Of a stretch of DNA of 64,000 bases, positions 15,714 to 24,981 are shown in pieces. Within the stretch, counting starts at the first letter, position 1, and each line of letters opens with the position of its first letter. The translations under genes were made by a program, and so were the position numbers. The notes under the pieces are model-generated. The model ran no database searches, had not been told where the DNA came from, and saw only the letters and a program-made list of their open reading frames with translations. Source of the stretch: Sphingorhabdus sp. EL138 (GTDB lineage: Bacteria > Pseudomonadota > Alphaproteobacteria > Sphingomonadales > Sphingomonadaceae); assembly GCF_945882965.1 (NCBI RefSeq), contig NZ_CAMCWY010000011.1, positions 23,397 to 87,396 of the forward strand, written 5' to 3'.

Positions 15714-17860
15714 CTTTGTCGGACGAGGCTCAGCGTTGGAACCTTCTTGTCATCTGCGAGCGCGCCTCCGCGTCCCGAAAGCGACGCATTGGTCATGAAA
15801 TAATGATGCAGATTAAATGGCATGCTTCCGGCTTTCACCCTTTCATAACGCCCGTCGGAACGGAGCATCCAACTTTGCTGGTTGTCGAGCAGGTTTGCAA
15901 CCATAACCTGATCAAGGATCTGGTCATGTACCGTAGAGTTTTCGATGGGCAGCATATATTCGACGCGGCGGTCGAAATTGCGCGACATCCAGTCCGCCGA
16001 GGAGATGAAGACTTTCGCGTCGGGGTTGGGCAAATCTGCGCCATTGCCCATCGCCCAGATGCGGCTATGTTCCAGAAAGCGGCCAACGACCGACTTTACG
16101 CGGATGCGCGACGACATGCCCTTCACACCGGGTCGCAGACAACAAATACCGCGCACCACAAGGTCGATTTCTACGCCCGCCTCGCTTGCCTCATATAATT
16201 TATCGATGACCGCTTTATCGACCAGCGAGTTGACCTTGGCCCAAACCGCGCCGGGCCGTCCAGCAGCAACATGGGCGATTTCATCGTCGATTAACGACAT
16301 GACCTTTTCCCGCAAGCCAAGCGGGCTCATGGTCAACAGCTTCAACTCGGTTGGCGGGATATACCCGGTGATATAATTGAATATCTGTCCGGCATCATGG
16401 CCGACGCGCGGGTCAGCGGTGAAGAAGCTGATGTCGGTATATACTTTGGCGGTGATTGGGTGATAATTGCCCGTGCCCAAATGGCAATAGGTGCGAAAGC
16501 CATCTGCCTCACGCCGGACGACCAACGAAATTTTGGCGTGGGTTTTCATGTCGACAAAGCCGTAGACCACCTGAACGCCCGAATTTTCCAACTGCGACGC
16601 CCAATGGAGATTTTGTTCTTCGTCAAACCGTGCCTTGAGTTCGACAATGGCAGTGACCGATTTGCCAGCCTCAGCCGCTTCACACAGCGCACGGATGACG
16701 CCGGATTGCTTGCCGGCGCGATACAGGGTTTGCTTTATGGCGACGACGTCGGGGTCAAGTGCGGCCTGTTGCAGGAACGCGAGCACGACGTCGAAGCTTT
16801 CATATGGGTGGTGGATGACGATGTCTTTTTGGCTGATCGCCGAAAAACAATCGCCATCATGCTCCAATATGCGTTCGGGGAAACGCGGCGAATAAGGCGG
16901 GAATTTCAGCGTTGGGCGGTCTTCGTCTACCAATTGACTCAAATCGCCAATCCCCAAGAAACCGACAGTTTCAACAACAATCGACGCGCCTGCGCCAAGT
17001 TCGGTACGGATCAACGTCGCCAATTCACTTGGCAGGCCTTTTTCCAGCTTCAGCCGGATAATCCGCCCGCGACGGCGGCGTTTGATCGCGCTGCGGAAAT
17101 ACCGGACCAGGTCTTCGGCCTCTTCCTCCACTTCGATATCGCTGTCGCGGATAATGCGGAATGCGCCAGCGGCGATCAGCCGATAATCGGGGAACATCTG
17201 GCCCACAAAATGTTTGATCAACGCCTCAATGGTGACAAACCGTGTGCCAAGGCCAGGCAGCCGGACAAAGCGGGCGAGCGATTGCGGGATCAAGACCAAT
17301 TGCCGCACAACCTCTCCATCATCCTTGCGGCGCATGTCGAAAATGAGGCTCAAGCCTTGGTTGGGAATGAAGGGAAACGGATGCGCAGGGTCCAGTGCCT
17401 GCGGGGTGAGCACTGGCAAGATTTGTTCGCGGAAATATTTGCCCACTTGCGTCTGCAGGGTCTTTCCTATCGCAGATGGTTGAACGATCTTAATGCCTTC
17501 GCCAGCCAGTTCCCGCATCAACTTGCGCCATAGCTTTTGCTGTTGGATCATCAACCGGTCGGCGGCGGCAACAGTGTCGGCAAGTTGTTCGGATGGCGTG
17601 CGGCCATCGATCGACAGCTCTTCGATCCTGCGTTGCTGCTGCCCGCGCAAGCCAGCGACGCGGACCATGAAAAATTCATCAAGGTTGGTGCCCGAAATCG
17701 ACAGAAAGCGCAGCCGCTCCAGCAAAGGGTGCGCGGGGTTCGACGCCTCTTCCAACACGCGTTCATTAAATTTCAGCCACGACAGCTCGCGGTTAAAATA
17801 GCGCGCGTCGGTTGGCGTTTTTTGGGCTTTCAATCGGCTCGGACCTGGCACGGACTTCAC
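15710..17860 (-). CDS. ppk1: Polyphosphate kinase 1
   Basis: A 716-residue PPK1, the usual length, which reversibly polymerises the gamma-phosphate of ATP into polyphosphate. The N-terminal domain starts at YFNRELSWLKFNERVLEEA and includes SISGTNLDEFFMVRV. The two catalytic phospholipase-D-like domains hold the histidines of FVDMKTHAKISLVVRRE and YCHLGTGNYHPITAKVYTD, one of which is autophosphorylated. It opens the ppk-ppx operon and is divergent from the phytase receptor gene. The 179-base gap between them contains a Pho-box-like repeat. Confidence 0.96.
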   Translation of the reverse strand: MKSVPGPSRLKAQKTPTDARYFNRELSWLKFNERVLEEASNPAHPLLERLRFLSISGTNLDEFFMVRVAGLRGQQQRRIEELSIDGRTPSEQLADTVAAADRLMIQQQKLWRKLMRELAGEGIKIVQPSAIGKTLQTQVGKYFREQILPVLTPQALDPAHPFPFIPNQGLSLIFDMRRKDDGEVVRQLVLIPQSLARFVRLPGLGTRFVTIEALIKHFVGQMFPDYRLIAAGAFRIIRDSDIEVEEEAEDLVRYFRSAIKRRRRGRIIRLKLEKGLPSELATLIRTELGAGASIVVETVGFLGIGDLSQLVDEDRPTLKFPPYSPRFPERILEHDGDCFSAISQKDIVIHHPYESFDVVLAFLQQAALDPDVVAIKQTLYRAGKQSGVIRALCEAAEAGKSVTAIVELKARFDEEQNLHWASQLENSGVQVVYGFVDMKTHAKISLVVRREADGFRTYCHLGTGNYHPITAKVYTDISFFTADPRVGHDAGQIFNYITGYIPPTELKLLTMSPLGLREKVMSLIDDEIAHVAAGRPGAVWAKVNSLVDKAVIDKLYEASEAGVEIDLVVRGICCLRPGVKGMSSRIRVKSVVGRFLEHSRIWAMGNGADLPNPDAKVFISSADWMSRNFDRRVEYMLPIENSTVHDQILDQVMVANLLDNQQSWMLRSDGRYERVKAGSMPFNLHHYFMTNASLSGRGGALADDKKVPTLSLVRQR

Positions 17861-17946
17861 GAAAAATTTCCTTCTTCAACAGCCAGGGCGCGATGCCATG
17901 GAAACATTGCATATTTACGGCAACAGAAATGTGAACTGTAATACTA

Positions 17947-17964
17947 TTGTCTTCAAATTGTCAT
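17947..17964 (+). promoter_or_regulatory. Candidate Pho box (PhoB-binding direct repeat)
   Basis: TTGTCTT-CAAA-TTGTCAT: two 7-base repeats at 11-base spacing, close to the consensus CTGTCAT-N4-CTGTCAT. It lies between ppk (phosphorus storage) and the TonB receptor/phytase pair. A lone CTGTCAC half-site is at 18007-18013. Not proven; based on spacing, sequence and gene context. Confidence 0.5.
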
Positions 17965-18039
17965 TGTTTATATCCGAGAGAGTCACAACCCCTGCCTATG
18001 GGCATCCTGTCACATATGGCATATTAAAGGGTTAGATAT

Positions 18040-20406
18040 ATGCAAACGCGTTCTACACATTCACGGAAACTCTCACGCAATGCCATGCTTTGCGGCGCGG
18101 CTTTACTGGCGATCCTGCAGTCATCGCTGATGGCGCAAGCTGCGCCAGCGGATGCGGGACAATCACGTTCAGACGAAATTTCGACCGCCAATCAAATTGT
18201 GGTACAAGGCCAAATTACCTATCGCAACCGCAGCGATGAGACAGAGCCCGTGCTCGTCTATGACGCCGATTATTTCCAGCGTTTTGAACCGCTGACGGCG
18301 GGTGATGCGCTCAAGCGTGTTCCATCGGTCACTTTCTTGTCCGATGTAATCGAAAGCGATGGCGCGCGGTTACGTGGGCTTGAGCCGGGCTACACCCAAA
18401 TTCTGATCAACGGTGAAAAAGTGCCCGGGTCGAATGCGGACCGCAGCTTTTTTTTGGACCGCATTCCGGCTGAACTGATCAAACAAGTCGAAATCATCCG
18501 TTCTTCGTCTGCGCGCCGCACGGGTGACGCGGTAGCTGGCACATTGAACATCGTGTTGCGCGATGGCTATGAATTGGATGGCGGTTATATTCGTATGGGT
18601 GGGCTGCGCTTCGACGATGGTGAAGTGAAACCAAGCGTTGGTCTGGTATATGGTGGGGCGCTTGGTCCCGGCCGCATTCTCATCGGCGGCAATATTCAGG
18701 GCCGGTATAATCCAAAGCTCAAGAAAAGCCTGCGTTATGGCGATTCGCCGGAAAACAATGCAGATTATGCGACGGATGATTTCGACAATCGCGAAGACCA
18801 GACGGATACCCGCGACGGCACCGATTATGCGTTCAATGCAACCTATGACATTGACGGCGAGACCACAGACTTTGAATTGAGCGGCTATTATGTGCGCACC
18901 GACCGGACACAAGACGAACGGTCGTTCGAATATAACAGCGCAACAGCAATAACGGGCCCCGTGCGCACGACACCTGTTGCAGGCAATTTGTTGACCGATA
19001 ATGCCGAATTGATCACGATTAAGCAAGAAAGCTATAGCCTTGCTGGTAAGCTGCAACAGGAATGGTCGGCAGGCAAAACCAGCTTAAAGCTTAGCTATTC
19101 CCGCTTCTCCGACGATCAGGTTGGAACCGAATTTGAGGTTGATTTTGACCGCAGTACGCCCCGCTTTACGGGTGACCTCGAGAATGTTGACATCGTCGAC
19201 AAGGAGCTGTCGCTCGGGCTAGAGCATGAATTTTCCTTTAGCGATGATGTTGCGCTGACCATTGGCGGCTTTGCACAAAATAAGGATCGCGATACCGATA
19301 TTGCCACTATTCGGGACCGTTATAACCTGACCGAAGCGGCGCGCACTTATGACCAATTCGGCCGCAATCCTGAAGAATTTGTCCGCACTTTTGCTGCGCC
19401 TACTTTTACACCGGGAAGCCTGAGCACAATTGAAGAGGACCGCCGCGACGCTTTTGCGGAAGTTGAAGGCAAATCGGGCGGCATCTCATGGGTGGCGGGT
19501 GTGCGCTATGAAACCACTGACTTTACCGTCAATGACCTGACCGTCGCAGCGGCTCAGGCCGTTCAGAAAAATGATTATGCATTTCTGCTGCCATCGGCAT
19601 CGGTGAAGATCGAAGTCGGCAGCGGTGGTCGCATCACCGCTTCGGCGGCGCGCACCAACCGTCGCCCGCGGCTCGACTTTCTCTCGCCTGCATTGTTGGA
19701 GGCGGAACTTGGCGACAATGACCTGCAAGGCAACCCTGCCTTGCGTCCGGAAACCGCATGGGGTGGTGACCTTGGCTACGAACAACGGCTTGGCCGCACC
19801 GGCGTGATTGGTGTCAACGTCTTCTATCGCAAGGTCCAAGACCTAATCGAATTGGCGAACACAGGGGAAGAAGGCTCCGAAGGTGAAGGCACATTCGTGC
19901 TGCAACCGCAAAATACCGGCGACGGCGAAGTTTACGGTATTGAGTTCGATCTTTCGACCGATCTTGGTTTCCTTGGCCTCCCAGATACCGGTGTTTTCGG
20001 CAACGTATCATTGCTCAACAGTGACATAACCGATTTCGCGGGCAATCGCCGTTTCAACGGGCAATCCAAATATGTTTACAATGCCGGCTTTATTCAGGAC
20101 ATTCCGTCCGCTGGTATCGCCCTTGGTGCGACATATCGCAAGCAAGGCGGGGCGTTTGACCGCATTGTGGGTGAAGAAATCACAACTACTTATGGTGCCG
20201 ACTTGGAAATTTTCGTTGAAAAACGCTTCAGCAATAATCTGACCATTCGCGCGGTGGGTTCAAACCTGCTGAACGGATCAAAGGATGAGGCGTTCAACAA
20301 GTTTACCACTATCGTAGACCAGATTGACCGCAGTTTCGACGAATATGAGCTGGAAAGCGAAAAGGCTGGTCCGGTGTTCCAGATCATGGCACGTTATGCG
20401 TTTTAA
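18040..20406 (+). CDS. TonB-dependent receptor paired with phytase
   Basis: A 788-residue outer-membrane receptor with a signal peptide (hydrophobic MLCGAALLAILQSSLMAQA), a plug domain (LKRVPSVTFLSDVIESDGAR, LEPGYTQILINGEKVPGS, VEIIRSSSARRTGDAVAGTLN) and a barrel ending in RYAF. The last codons overlap the start of the phytase lipoprotein gene (TAATG), so the two are coupled. In sphingomonads and Caulobacter such receptor-phytase pairs are known, and import of inositol phosphates or their products is the usual idea. The upstream region has a Pho-box-like repeat. The ligand is inferred from context. Confidence 0.93.
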   Translation: MQTRSTHSRKLSRNAMLCGAALLAILQSSLMAQAAPADAGQSRSDEISTANQIVVQGQITYRNRSDETEPVLVYDADYFQRFEPLTAGDALKRVPSVTFLSDVIESDGARLRGLEPGYTQILINGEKVPGSNADRSFFLDRIPAELIKQVEIIRSSSARRTGDAVAGTLNIVLRDGYELDGGYIRMGGLRFDDGEVKPSVGLVYGGALGPGRILIGGNIQGRYNPKLKKSLRYGDSPENNADYATDDFDNREDQTDTRDGTDYAFNATYDIDGETTDFELSGYYVRTDRTQDERSFEYNSATAITGPVRTTPVAGNLLTDNAELITIKQESYSLAGKLQQEWSAGKTSLKLSYSRFSDDQVGTEFEVDFDRSTPRFTGDLENVDIVDKELSLGLEHEFSFSDDVALTIGGFAQNKDRDTDIATIRDRYNLTEAARTYDQFGRNPEEFVRTFAAPTFTPGSLSTIEEDRRDAFAEVEGKSGGISWVAGVRYETTDFTVNDLTVAAAQAVQKNDYAFLLPSASVKIEVGSGGRITASAARTNRRPRLDFLSPALLEAELGDNDLQGNPALRPETAWGGDLGYEQRLGRTGVIGVNVFYRKVQDLIELANTGEEGSEGEGTFVLQPQNTGDGEVYGIEFDLSTDLGFLGLPDTGVFGNVSLLNSDITDFAGNRRFNGQSKYVYNAGFIQDIPSAGIALGATYRKQGGAFDRIVGEEITTTYGADLEIFVEKRFSNNLTIRAVGSNLLNGSKDEAFNKFTTIVDQIDRSFDEYELESEKAGPVFQIMARYAF

Positions 20407-21437
20407 TGCATAAACCGCTCCTCCTTTTGCCATTGTTCCTTGCCGGTTGCGCTTCGGCGCAGCCGGTGATGAGCCCGCTGCCCACGGCATCGGTCACGGC
20501 AAAATTGGAGACGCAGCCTGTTGCGACGATGGAGGATGCGGCAGATGATCCGGCGATTTTGCGGAACGCCGCGTATCCGGCCCAAAGCCTGATCATCGGC
20601 ACTGACAAGCGTGCGGGTATTCATGTCTATGACCTACAAGGTCGTCAGGTCAGTTTTACGCCGTCGCCACGCCTTAACAATGTCGATCTGCGCGATGTCG
20701 GGGGCAGCATCGGTGTCCTTGTCGCCGCCAGCGACCGTCAGGACCTTGCGCGGGCGCAGATGGCGTTGTTCCGGCTGGACACCAACACTCGGACATTAGT
20801 GCCTCTGGCGACCCTCTTTGTGGGAGCTGGCGAGGCCTATGGCATGTGCCTGTGGCAACGCGCTAGCGACAAGGCATTGTTCGGCTTTGTCGTGTTGAAA
20901 GATGGCCGGATTGATCAGGTCGCGATTGACCTGAACACGGCGATACCCAGCGGCAAAGTCGTCCGCAGCATGAAATTGGGCACACAATCCGAAGGCTGCG
21001 TCGTCGATGACCGCACCGGAATTTTATATGTGGCCGAAGAAGATGTTGGCCTGTGGAAATTCGATGCCACGCCCGATGGTTCCAATGTCCCGACGGCTAT
21101 TGCCAAGGCCGATGGCAAGGAAATCGTGATGGATGCCGAAGGCGTGGCCTTGGCACCATCCGGCACCGATGGCGGCTATGTCATCGTGTCGAGCCAAGGC
21201 GACAATGCCTATGCCGTCTATAAACTGCCTGAGGCCAATTATGTTGGGCGTTTTCGCATCAATGACGGTGCCATTGACGGCGTTCAGGAAACCGATGGCA
21301 TTGAATTGATGCTGGGCGATTTTGGCGCAGAGTTTACGGACGGGCTTTTTGTGGTGCAAGACGGCGATAACCGCCCTGCCACCCAGAATTTCAAGCTGGT
21401 TGACTGGGCCGAAATCAAACGCGCACTTGGGCTTTAG
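20406..21437 (+). CDS. Beta-propeller 3-phytase, lipoprotein
   Basis: A 343-residue beta-propeller phytase, which uses Ca2+ to release phosphate from inositol hexakisphosphate. The N-terminus is a lipoprotein signal (PLLLLPLFLAGCASA, lipobox LAGC at about residue 15), so it should be anchored to a membrane facing the periplasm or outside. Family signatures: the Asp pair in DAADDPAIL, IIGTDKRAGIHVYDLQGR, GSIGVLVAAS, YVAEEDVGLWKF, DAEGVALAP and VQETDGIE. It follows the TonB receptor with a TAATG overlap. Together they form a phytate-phosphate acquisition unit. Confidence 0.93.
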   Translation: MHKPLLLLPLFLAGCASAQPVMSPLPTASVTAKLETQPVATMEDAADDPAILRNAAYPAQSLIIGTDKRAGIHVYDLQGRQVSFTPSPRLNNVDLRDVGGSIGVLVAASDRQDLARAQMALFRLDTNTRTLVPLATLFVGAGEAYGMCLWQRASDKALFGFVVLKDGRIDQVAIDLNTAIPSGKVVRSMKLGTQSEGCVVDDRTGILYVAEEDVGLWKFDATPDGSNVPTAIAKADGKEIVMDAEGVALAPSGTDGGYVIVSSQGDNAYAVYKLPEANYVGRFRINDGAIDGVQETDGIELMLGDFGAEFTDGLFVVQDGDNRPATQNFKLVDWAEIKRALGL

Positions 21438-21449
21438 CCGCAACTTGGC

Positions 21450-21595
21450 CTAGGGTAAGGACCAGTTAAATTCACCTTCCCGGTTTGAGGCCATTTTTTT
21501 CAGTGCAAGGCGGCAGAGCGCAGGACTTAGTGGTTCTAAGTCTATCTTTACCATTTTGACGCCGCGAAGGTGGATTTAACTGGTCTTGACCCTAG
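21450..21595. repeat. MITE-like inverted-repeat element, long form (146 bp)
   Basis: Left arm CTAGGGTAAGGACCAGTTAA and a right arm ending TGGTCTTGACCCTAG pair over 34 bases with four mismatches. The 78-base interior contains a second palindrome, GACTTAGTGGTTCTAAGTC. The ends match the 88-bp copy at 9785-9872, which lacks the interior. Confidence 0.8.
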
Positions 21596-21627
21596 ACAGT
21601 TTCTGTTGCTTCGCGCATGGGGATTTC

Positions 21628-22062
21628 ATGACTATATGGTTTCACGAAAAACTTGATCTTGCGGCGCTAACCGCCAGCGGGGCAAATTGCATGCCCGGTT
21701 TTGTCGGTATCGAATTTATCGATTATGGTGACAATTGGATCAAGGCACAGATGCCCGTCGATGCACGCACGAAGCAGCCTTATGGCCGGCTCCATGGCGG
21801 GGCATCGGTCGTTTTGGCCGAATCGGTGGGCTCGACTGCCGCTGCCATGACGGTTGACCCAAGCAAGTTTGCGACCGTGGGCATGGAAATCAATGCCAAC
21901 CATGTTCGCCCGGTGAAGGATGGTTTTGTATTTGCCACGGCAACTTCGGAATCGATTGGCCGCACTACGCAAATCTGGTCCATTCGGATAGAGGATGAAG
22001 CTGGCAAGCTGGTCTGCATCTCGCGCATTACGATGGCGGTTATTTCCACCGACCGTGCATAA
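21628..22062 (+). CDS. PaaI-type hotdog-fold thioesterase
   Basis: A 144-residue hotdog-fold protein of the PaaI/YdiI type that hydrolyses acyl- or aroyl-CoA thioesters. The motif RLHGGASVVLAESVGSTAA (about residues 52-70) holds the family HGG(A/x) element with the catalytic acidic residue on the following helix, and VGMEINANHVRPVKDGFV is the next conserved strand. The ATG at 21628 is chosen because an earlier in-frame ATG lies inside the inverted-repeat element. Next downstream is a hydrolase/flavin-reductase fusion and a broken hpd, which hints at an aromatic-compound pathway. Confidence 0.85.
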   Translation: MTIWFHEKLDLAALTASGANCMPGFVGIEFIDYGDNWIKAQMPVDARTKQPYGRLHGGASVVLAESVGSTAAAMTVDPSKFATVGMEINANHVRPVKDGFVFATATSESIGRTTQIWSIRIEDEAGKLVCISRITMAVISTDRA

Positions 22063-22139
22063 ATTATTGCGTAAATACAGTCAGCGTGCACCGACTGTAG
22101 AGATGTGACACCTTTAGGCAAGATTTAGGGTTTGAACCA

Positions 22140-23375
22140 ATGTCGCTTCGTTATGTAAGAGAATTTAAGGGCTTTGCAGGCATAAAGCTTGAGGCCGATG
22201 ATATTGGTTCCGCCGATGACCCGTCCATTGTCCTGCTGCATGGCTTTGGCCAGACCCGCAAAGTGTGGGAAGATGTGGCGATTGGTTTGGAACAGGCCGG
22301 ACGCCATGTCATCAATGTTGACCTGCGCGGCCATGGCGGCAGCGAATGGCCATCCGACGGTCGTTATGACTTCAACGCGTATGTCGAAGATTTGCGCGCG
22401 GTCCTGGGCCAAATGCGGACCCGTCCCGTTGTTATTGCCGCTGCCCATAGTGCGTGGATTGCGACCATGGCCTTGGCCGAAGACGCTGCGACCTTGGCAT
22501 CCGGCTTGATTTTCGTCGATCCGCCCGTGGACCATGACACAAAGGCGGTGCGCGCGGCGGCAGACCGTATGTCGGCGGCGCTTGGGCAGGGTTTAAACCT
22601 AGCAGATTATGACAAAGCAATATTTGCGGCATTTGGCATTAATGGCGTGGGTGAAGCATTGACGGAGGCCGCATCGCACATTGGCTTGCCGTCGCTGGTT
22701 ATTCGCGGAGCCTTGGGCCAAGTTGACCCCAACGCCGCGCAGCCTGCATTTGTTGACCAGCTTCCAAATGTTGAGGCGATTGATGTGGATGGTGGTGGCC
22801 TGCTGATCGTGGCGGAACGGGCAGAGGCGTTTAACGGCCTACTCATCGACTTTTTGGAGCGCAAGCAACCGCGCTTCATTCCCGAATATCGTTCCGGCTC
22901 AGATGCGCGGACATTGCGCGATGCAATGGGGTGTTTCGCGACAGGTGTCACCATCATCACCGCGCATGACCCGGATGGGAAGCCGGTGGGCTTAACGGCC
23001 AACAGCTTTACCAGCGTGTCGCTTGACCCGCCATTATTGTTGGTGTGCATCGCCAATAATTCCGGAAGCGCAGAGGTTTTGCGCGGCATTGATGATTTTG
23101 CCGTCAACGTTCTGCAAATCGGGCAGCAACCCGTTTCCAACCTGTTCGCAGGCAAAAGCGAAGATCGCTTTGCCGGAACGCGGTGGGAGGTGGGCGAATA
23201 TGGGGCGCCGATTTTGCCAAGCTCGCTTGGCATATTCGAATGCAAACGCCATGCCCTCCATGCGGCTGGCGACCATTTCATCTTGGTTGGCCGTGTAGAA
23301 AAAGCGTGCTTTGAGCCGCGCCGTGACCCATTGCTCTACTTCCGGGGCAAATACCGCCGCTTGCACTTTACCTGA
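22140..23375 (+). CDS. Alpha/beta-hydrolase fused to a flavin reductase domain
   Basis: A 411-residue two-domain protein. Residues about 1-240 are an alpha/beta hydrolase (oxyanion region VLLHGFGQTRKVW, DLRGHGGSEW, nucleophile elbow AAHSAW with Ser104). Residues about 252-411 are an HpaC-like flavin reductase domain that supplies reduced FMN/FAD (LRDAMGCFATGVTIITA, GLTANSFTSVSLDPPLLL, DHFILVGRVE). The hydrolase triad looks incomplete: the usual GxGH near the C-terminal end of that domain reads DGGGLLIVAERAEAFN, with Leu221 where His is expected. The first domain may be non-catalytic or use another base. Such fusions occur near aromatic ring-cleavage genes, and a broken hpd follows. Confidence 0.85.
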   Translation: MSLRYVREFKGFAGIKLEADDIGSADDPSIVLLHGFGQTRKVWEDVAIGLEQAGRHVINVDLRGHGGSEWPSDGRYDFNAYVEDLRAVLGQMRTRPVVIAAAHSAWIATMALAEDAATLASGLIFVDPPVDHDTKAVRAAADRMSAALGQGLNLADYDKAIFAAFGINGVGEALTEAASHIGLPSLVIRGALGQVDPNAAQPAFVDQLPNVEAIDVDGGGLLIVAERAEAFNGLLIDFLERKQPRFIPEYRSGSDARTLRDAMGCFATGVTIITAHDPDGKPVGLTANSFTSVSLDPPLLLVCIANNSGSAEVLRGIDDFAVNVLQIGQQPVSNLFAGKSEDRFAGTRWEVGEYGAPILPSSLGIFECKRHALHAAGDHFILVGRVEKACFEPRRDPLLYFRGKYRRLHFT

Positions 23376-23454
23376 ACCGTCACGCGCATTGACGCGAGGC
23401 CGCCGATGACCTAAACTGGTTTCAAATGTTACCAGTTCTTGCAGGAGCGCGGAT

Positions 23455-24025
23455 ATGGCCGATTTATTTGAAAACCCGTTGGGTCTCGATGGGTTCGAAT
23501 TCATTGAATTTTCTGCGCTGGAAAAGGGCCTTCTTGAACCTGTGTTTGAACGCATGGGTTTCAGCCGCATCGCGCGGCATCGGTCGAAGGATGTCGACCT
23601 GTGGCGTCAAGGCGAGATCAACCTGATCGCCAATTACGAACCCCAAAGCCCTGCGGCGTATTTCGCGGCGGAGCATGGCCCTTCGGCGTGCGGCATGGCG
23701 TTTCGCGTGAAGAACGCGCGTGTTGCCTATGACGCGGCCATGGCGCGTGGGGCTGAACCGGTGGAAACGCGCACTGGCCGCCAAGGCGCATATTGAGGGC
23801 CAAGGCATAGTTGTGACCGGCCCGACCTTTCACGGCATATTCCGGTCAATCTATTTCTTTGACCCCAATGGCCACCGATTGGAGCTTGCCTGCAACATCG
23901 GCACAGCGGAACAATATGCCGAACTAAAACGCGTCGCGCCGTTGATGCTGCAGCAATGGAGCGAAACCAAAATAGCCCCGCGCCACGCCGACTGGCTGCA
24001 TATCGATCCGGATCAGTTGCCCTAA
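23455..24025 (+). pseudogene. hpd: Chimeric remnant: 5' part of hpd joined out of frame to the 3' part of a VOC-family gene
   Basis: The first 105 codons are the N-terminus of 4-hydroxyphenylpyruvate dioxygenase ([51 protein letters not shown]), the Fe(II) enzyme turning hydroxyphenylpyruvate into homogentisate. Intact enzymes have about 350-370 residues; here the frame stops at 23796. From about 23775, one frame over, a different protein ends: VTGPTFHGIFRSIYFFDPNG and APRHADWLHIDP, which is a VOC/glyoxalase-type C-terminus. It looks like a deletion between two neighbouring VOC-fold genes. The iron ligands of the real hpd C-terminal domain are gone, so no dioxygenase activity is expected. Its stop overlaps that of the convergent next gene. 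Confidence 0.75.
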
Positions 24026-24918
24026 TCCGTTACGCCCGCACGCAGCGCCGCGATATGTTCAGGGCCAATACCGCAACAGCCGCCTAAGATTGAGGCCCCT
24101 GCTGCACGCCAGGCTTCAGCGAACCGGGCATAACCTTCGGGTGTTAAGTCCGCGCGGATCGGGCTGAGCCCCGAATTCGCTTCGGCATCGGCGGCCATGG
24201 GCGGGAAGGCATTGGCATAGACGCCGATGCGGATCGTGCTTTGCGCGCCGAGTATCGCGCGCGCGCTGCGCACGGCGGCTTCCATCACTTCGGGTTGGCT
24301 GCAATTGAAGAGCAGGGCTGCTGCGCCAACATCTTGCGCCAAGCGGGCTGCCTCCGTCACGCTTTCGCCCGAACGCAGGACAGGGGCATCGGTTGCGGAC
24401 GCGTCCTCCAATGTAAAGGAAAGCCACAATGCTTTGCCGGTCGGGGCCGTGAGCGTTGCGCAAAGGCGGGCTTCGGCCAAGGAAGACAGCGTTTCGGCAA
24501 GCCAATGGTCGATATTTGGAGCCAGTGCGCCAATCAGAACATCCAGTATCGGACGGGCGCGATCAAGGTCGACAAGATCCGGGCGGTAAGAGCCGCAAAC
24601 AGGCGGCAGCGCGCCGGCGACCTTTACCCCAAGCGTCGATGCATCCGCCACCGCGCGCGCCAATTGCCCCGCGCGTGCAGCAAGCGACGCGCCCTCGCTG
24701 GCAAAGCGTTCCGCGCCGATATGAAAGGGCACGACGGCATAGGAATTGGTCGTTATGACATCGGCCCCGGCCTCGACATAAGCGCGGTGGACTGCGCTAA
24801 CGAAATGCGGGGCTTCAATCAGCGCTAGCGCCGACCATTCAGGCTGGCGAAAGGGCGCACCACGCCGCGCAAGTTCCCGGCCAGTGCCACCATCAAGTAT
24901 CAAAATTGTGTCGGTCAT
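24022..24918 (-). CDS. Homocysteine S-methyltransferase family protein
   Basis: A protein of 298 residues (from ATG 24918; another ATG lies nine codons upstream) with the homocysteine methyltransferase barrel. The start (TILILDGGTGRELARRG) is the family signature. The three zinc-binding cysteines appear as FNCSQPE and GGCCGIGPEHIAAL. Free-standing relatives (MmuM, YagD) move a methyl group from S-methylmethionine to homocysteine, giving methionine; substrates of this branch are uncertain. It is convergent with the hpd/VOC remnant, with overlapping stop codons. No riboswitch was recognised upstream. Confidence 0.88.
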   Translation of the reverse strand: MTDTILILDGGTGRELARRGAPFRQPEWSALALIEAPHFVSAVHRAYVEAGADVITTNSYAVVPFHIGAERFASEGASLAARAGQLARAVADASTLGVKVAGALPPVCGSYRPDLVDLDRARPILDVLIGALAPNIDHWLAETLSSLAEARLCATLTAPTGKALWLSFTLEDASATDAPVLRSGESVTEAARLAQDVGAAALLFNCSQPEVMEAAVRSARAILGAQSTIRIGVYANAFPPMAADAEANSGLSPIRADLTPEGYARFAEAWRAAGASILGGCCGIGPEHIAALRAGVTD

Positions 24919-24981
24919 CGAAAGGGAAATTAGCATGTTGCGCATCGCAGCGACATAGGAAGATTATCTAGCGTCAGGACC

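Noticed and set aside
16397..17533. A 378-codon open frame on the plus strand opposite ppk
   Set aside because: It is antisense to a clearly functional polyphosphate kinase; long antisense frames are common in GC-rich genes and the product shows no family features.
18007..18024. A second full Pho box before the receptor gene
   Set aside because: CTGTCAC is followed at the right spacing by GGCATAT, which does not match the second half.
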